64,000 nucleotides of DNA, taken from JAOUJD01 sp963841815. GTDB lineage: Bacteria > Pseudomonadota > Gammaproteobacteria > Burkholderiales > Burkholderiaceae_F. The position numbers and the translations under genes are program-made. The first letter of the stretch is position 1. Each line of letters begins with the position of its first letter. Below, piece after piece: positions 62,185-64,000 of this stretch. The stretch lies in NCBI GenBank assembly GCA_963841815.1, contig CAWJEE010000027.1, forward strand, positions 186,001 to 250,000. Reading direction: 5' to 3'. The notes beneath the pieces were generated by a model. The model was not told where the DNA came from. It saw only the letters and a program-made list of their open reading frames with translations, and made no database searches.

Positions 62185-63129
62185 CGGCCTACAGCGTCCT
62201 CGCGCAGGTGCTCGCGCTGCTCGCCGCCGTGCTCGGCGCGCCGCTGCTGACCGGATGGATCAACCAGTGCCGGGCGTGGCTTGCAGAACCGCAGCGCGCC
62301 GCCGCTGCTGCTGCCGTATCGCACGCTGCACAAGCTGTTCCACAAGGATTCGGTGATCGCCGAGAACGCGAGTCCGCTGTTCCGGATCGCGCCGTACATC
62401 GTGTTCGGCGTCATGGTGCTGGCGTGCGGCATCGTGCCGAGCCTGTCGACCGACCTGCCGCTGGCGCCGGCGGCCGACGCCATCGCGCTGGTCGGCCTGT
62501 TCGCCGTGGCCCGCGTCTTCATGTCGCTGGCCGCGATGGACATCGGCACCGCGTTCGGAACGCTCGGCGCGCGGCGCGAGATGCTGGTGGGCTTCCTCGC
62601 CGAACCGGCGCTGCTGATGGTGCTGTTCACCGCGGCGTTCATGACGCAGTCCACCTCGCTCGCGAGCATCGTGGAGACGACCGCCAGCCAGGAGTTCGCG
62701 ATCGTGCCGAGCCTGGCCTTCGCCGCGGTCGCCTTCACGATGGTGTCGCTCGCCGAGAACGCGCGGGTGCCGGTCGACAACCCGGCGACCCACCTCGAAC
62801 TCACGATGATCCACGAGGCGATGATCCTCGAGTACTCGGGCCGTCACCTCGCGCTGATGGAGTGGGCGGCGAGCCTGAAGCTGTTCGCCTATTCCTCGAT
62901 CGGACTGGCGCTGTTCTTCCCGTGGGGCATCGCGCAGGTGCACGACCCGGTCGGGCTGCTGCTGGCCGCCCCGGCCCTGGTCCTGAAGCTCGCCATCGGC
63001 GGCGCGGGCCTGGCGCTGATCGAGACCGTGTCGGCCAAGATGCGCATCTTCCGGGTGCCGGAGTTCCTCGCCGGCGCCTTCCTGCTCGCCGTGATCGGCA
63101 TCCTCGTCCACTTCCTCCTCGGGGCCTGA
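62181..63129 (+). CDS. hyfC: hydrogenase-4 subunit C / NuoH-like membrane subunit, one frameshift
   Basis: About 315 residues from ATG 62181, which overlaps the hyfB stop. A NuoH homologue: VLAQVLALLAAVLGAPLLTG, PPLLLPYRTLHKLFHKDSVI (quinone-cavity loop), ARVFMSLAAMDIGTAFGTLG, MVSLAENARVPVDNPATHLE and LTMIHEAMILEYSGRHLALM, whose Glu-rich loop is conserved between HyfC and NuoH. An inserted or lost base near 62280 shifts the frame once; downstream the frame is clean to 63129. It anchors the soluble catalytic arm to the membrane in complex-I-like enzymes. Confidence 0.9.
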
Positions 63130-63135
63130 GCGGAC

Positions 63136-63795
63136 ATGCCGGCCCTGGTCTCCCAGCTGATCAACCTGTTCGCCGCGGTCCTGCTGCTGCTGTCGTTCGC
63201 GCTGCTCGCGCAGCGCCGGGTGCTGTCGCTGATCCACCTGTTCACGCTGCAGGGGATCACGCTCGTCGCGTCCACCTCGATGATGGCGTACTTCACCCAG
63301 CAGCCGCACCTGTACTACTCCGCCGGCCTCACCTTCGTGCTGAAGGTCCTGGTGATTCCGTGGCTGCTGCACCGCCTGCTGAAGCGCCTCAACGTGCGGT
63401 GGGACGTCGAGTCCCTGCTGAACATCCCGATCACGATGCTGCTCGGGATCGTGCTGGTGATCTTCGCGTTCAACCTCGCCGCTCCGATCTCCAGCCTGTC
63501 GGCGTCGGTGGCCCGCGGCACGCTCGGCATCGCGCTCGCCTGCGTGCTGCTGTCGTTCCTGATGATGATCACCCGCACCAAGGCGATCGCGCAGGTGATC
63601 GGCTTCCTGGCGATGGAGAACGCGCTGTTCTTCGCCGCCACCAGCGCCACCTACGGCATGCCGATGGTCGTCGAACTCGGCATCGCGCTCGACGTGCTGA
63701 TCGGCATGGTCATCCTCGGCGTCTTCATGTTCCAGATCCGCGAGCAGTTCGACAGCCTCGACATCCGCAAGCTCGAGCGGCTGAAGGAAGAGTGA
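63136..63795 (+). CDS. hyfE: hydrogenase-4 subunit E-like membrane protein
   Basis: Intact, 219 residues. Multi-helix protein with the HyfE layout: NuoK-like helices LINLFAAVLLLLSFALLAQR and LSLIHLFTLQGITLVASTSM, then VLKVLVIPWLLHRLLKRLNV and MLLGIVLVIFAFNLAAPISS, FLAMENALFFAATSATYGMP, and the acidic end LDIRKLERLKEE. It follows hyfC by 6 bases. The order hyfB-hyfC-hyfE (without hyfD) followed by hyfF is that seen in many energy-converting-hydrogenase-related clusters. Confidence 0.9.
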   Translation: MPALVSQLINLFAAVLLLLSFALLAQRRVLSLIHLFTLQGITLVASTSMMAYFTQQPHLYYSAGLTFVLKVLVIPWLLHRLLKRLNVRWDVESLLNIPITMLLGIVLVIFAFNLAAPISSLSASVARGTLGIALACVLLSFLMMITRTKAIAQVIGFLAMENALFFAATSATYGMPMVVELGIALDVLIGMVILGVFMFQIREQFDSLDIRKLERLKEE

Positions 63796-63797
63796 GG

Positions 63798-64000
63798 ATG
63801 GAAGCGCTGCTCGCTCGTCCTCGGAATCCCTCTCGTCGGCGCCGGCGTGCTCGGGCTCGTCGGGCACCGCGAGCGCGCGCCGGAGATCAACGTGGCGTTC
63901 AGCCTGGCGACGCTGCTCGCCGCGGCGTTCCTCACCGCGCTCGTCATCGCCGACGGGCCGCTGCTGGTGCTGCAGGAGCAGTTCTTCGTCGACTCGCTGA
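63798..64000 (+). CDS. hyfF: hydrogenase-4 subunit F-like antiporter subunit, 3' partial
   Basis: Only the first 67 or so codons are present. ATG 63798 is 3 bases after the hyfE stop. After a frame change near 63810 it reads LVLGIPLVGAGVLGLVGHRE, RAPEINVAFSLATLLAAAFL and ADGPLLVLQEQFFVDSL to the window end, the N-terminus of a HyfF/NuoN-like subunit. The rest of the operon (probably the hydrogenase-like catalytic subunits) lies outside. Confidence 0.78.
   Translation, partial: MEALLARPRNPSRRRRRARARRAPRARAGDQRGVQPGDAARRGVPHRARHRRRAAAGAAGAVLRRLA

Overview
The window is high-GC DNA (roughly two thirds G+C by eye) from a proteobacterium, most likely a betaproteobacterium of the Burkholderiales. 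Supporting signs are a Bug-type solute-binding protein, a very large multi-GAF hybrid kinase, a two-aptamer glycine riboswitch ahead of gcvT-gcvH-gcvP, an mrp/metG divergent pair and a wing-type Orn/Lys/Arg decarboxylase. No rRNA, tRNA, CRISPR array or transposase was seen. A large share of genes carry apparent single-base frameshifts, clustered in some stretches (1-24.5 kb, 37.7-42.3 kb, 58.8-63.8 kb) and absent from others (26.8-37.6 kb, 47.1-58.7 kb). The protein families stay recognisable across each break, so sequencing or assembly error is more likely than real gene decay. Broken genes are annotated as one gene each, with the break noted.

Layout. 1-6.4 kb: end of an HD-GYP phosphodiesterase, a tail-to-tail egtB/egtD ergothioneine pair, an alkyltransferase-like protein, a threonine deaminase with ACT domain, and a LolD-type ABC ATPase. 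6.4-16.6 kb: an accessory-looking block with a plus-strand MgtA-type P-type ATPase, then a run of minus-strand genes (lipoprotein, TolB/TPR protein, HigBA-like toxin-antitoxin pair, two related tandem lipoproteins, CIA30-like protein) separated by unusually long gene-free spacers with diverged repeats. 16.6-24.9 kb: FtsX-type permease, AttH/CrtC-like lipocalin protein, MAPEG protein, MsbA-type ABC exporter, thyA-folA, and an alpha/beta hydrolase convergent to folA. The permease is the natural partner of the ABC ATPase at 5.7 kb, so the block seems to interrupt one transport locus.

24.9-35.8 kb (all minus strand): serine deaminase sdaA, two small heat-shock proteins, a dihaem cytochrome c, gcvP-gcvH-gcvT under a tandem glycine riboswitch with terminator, an NmrA-like protein, L-threonine aldolase and a small membrane protein. 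With threonine deaminase at 4.4 kb and a D-threonine-aldolase-like enzyme at 50 kb, the window is rich in glycine/serine/threonine catabolism.

36-44.8 kb: a three-gene phosphorelay (a hybrid kinase with about eleven GAF domains, a free HPt protein, and a receiver-nucleotide cyclase protein), joined by overlapping stop/start codons. 44.8-59.8 kb: Orn/Lys/Arg decarboxylase, FecR-domain protein with Trp-rich core and Pro-rich tail, dcd, D-threonine-aldolase-like enzyme, Bug protein, membrane Fe-S oxidoreductase of the HdrD type, FAH-family and CMD-family enzymes, mrp/apbC, metG and a small cytochrome c. 59.9-64 kb: a ribbon-helix-helix-like small protein with its own promoter/palindrome, followed by a hydrogenase-4/complex-I-like membrane operon (hyfB, hyfC, hyfE, start of hyfF) that runs off the window.
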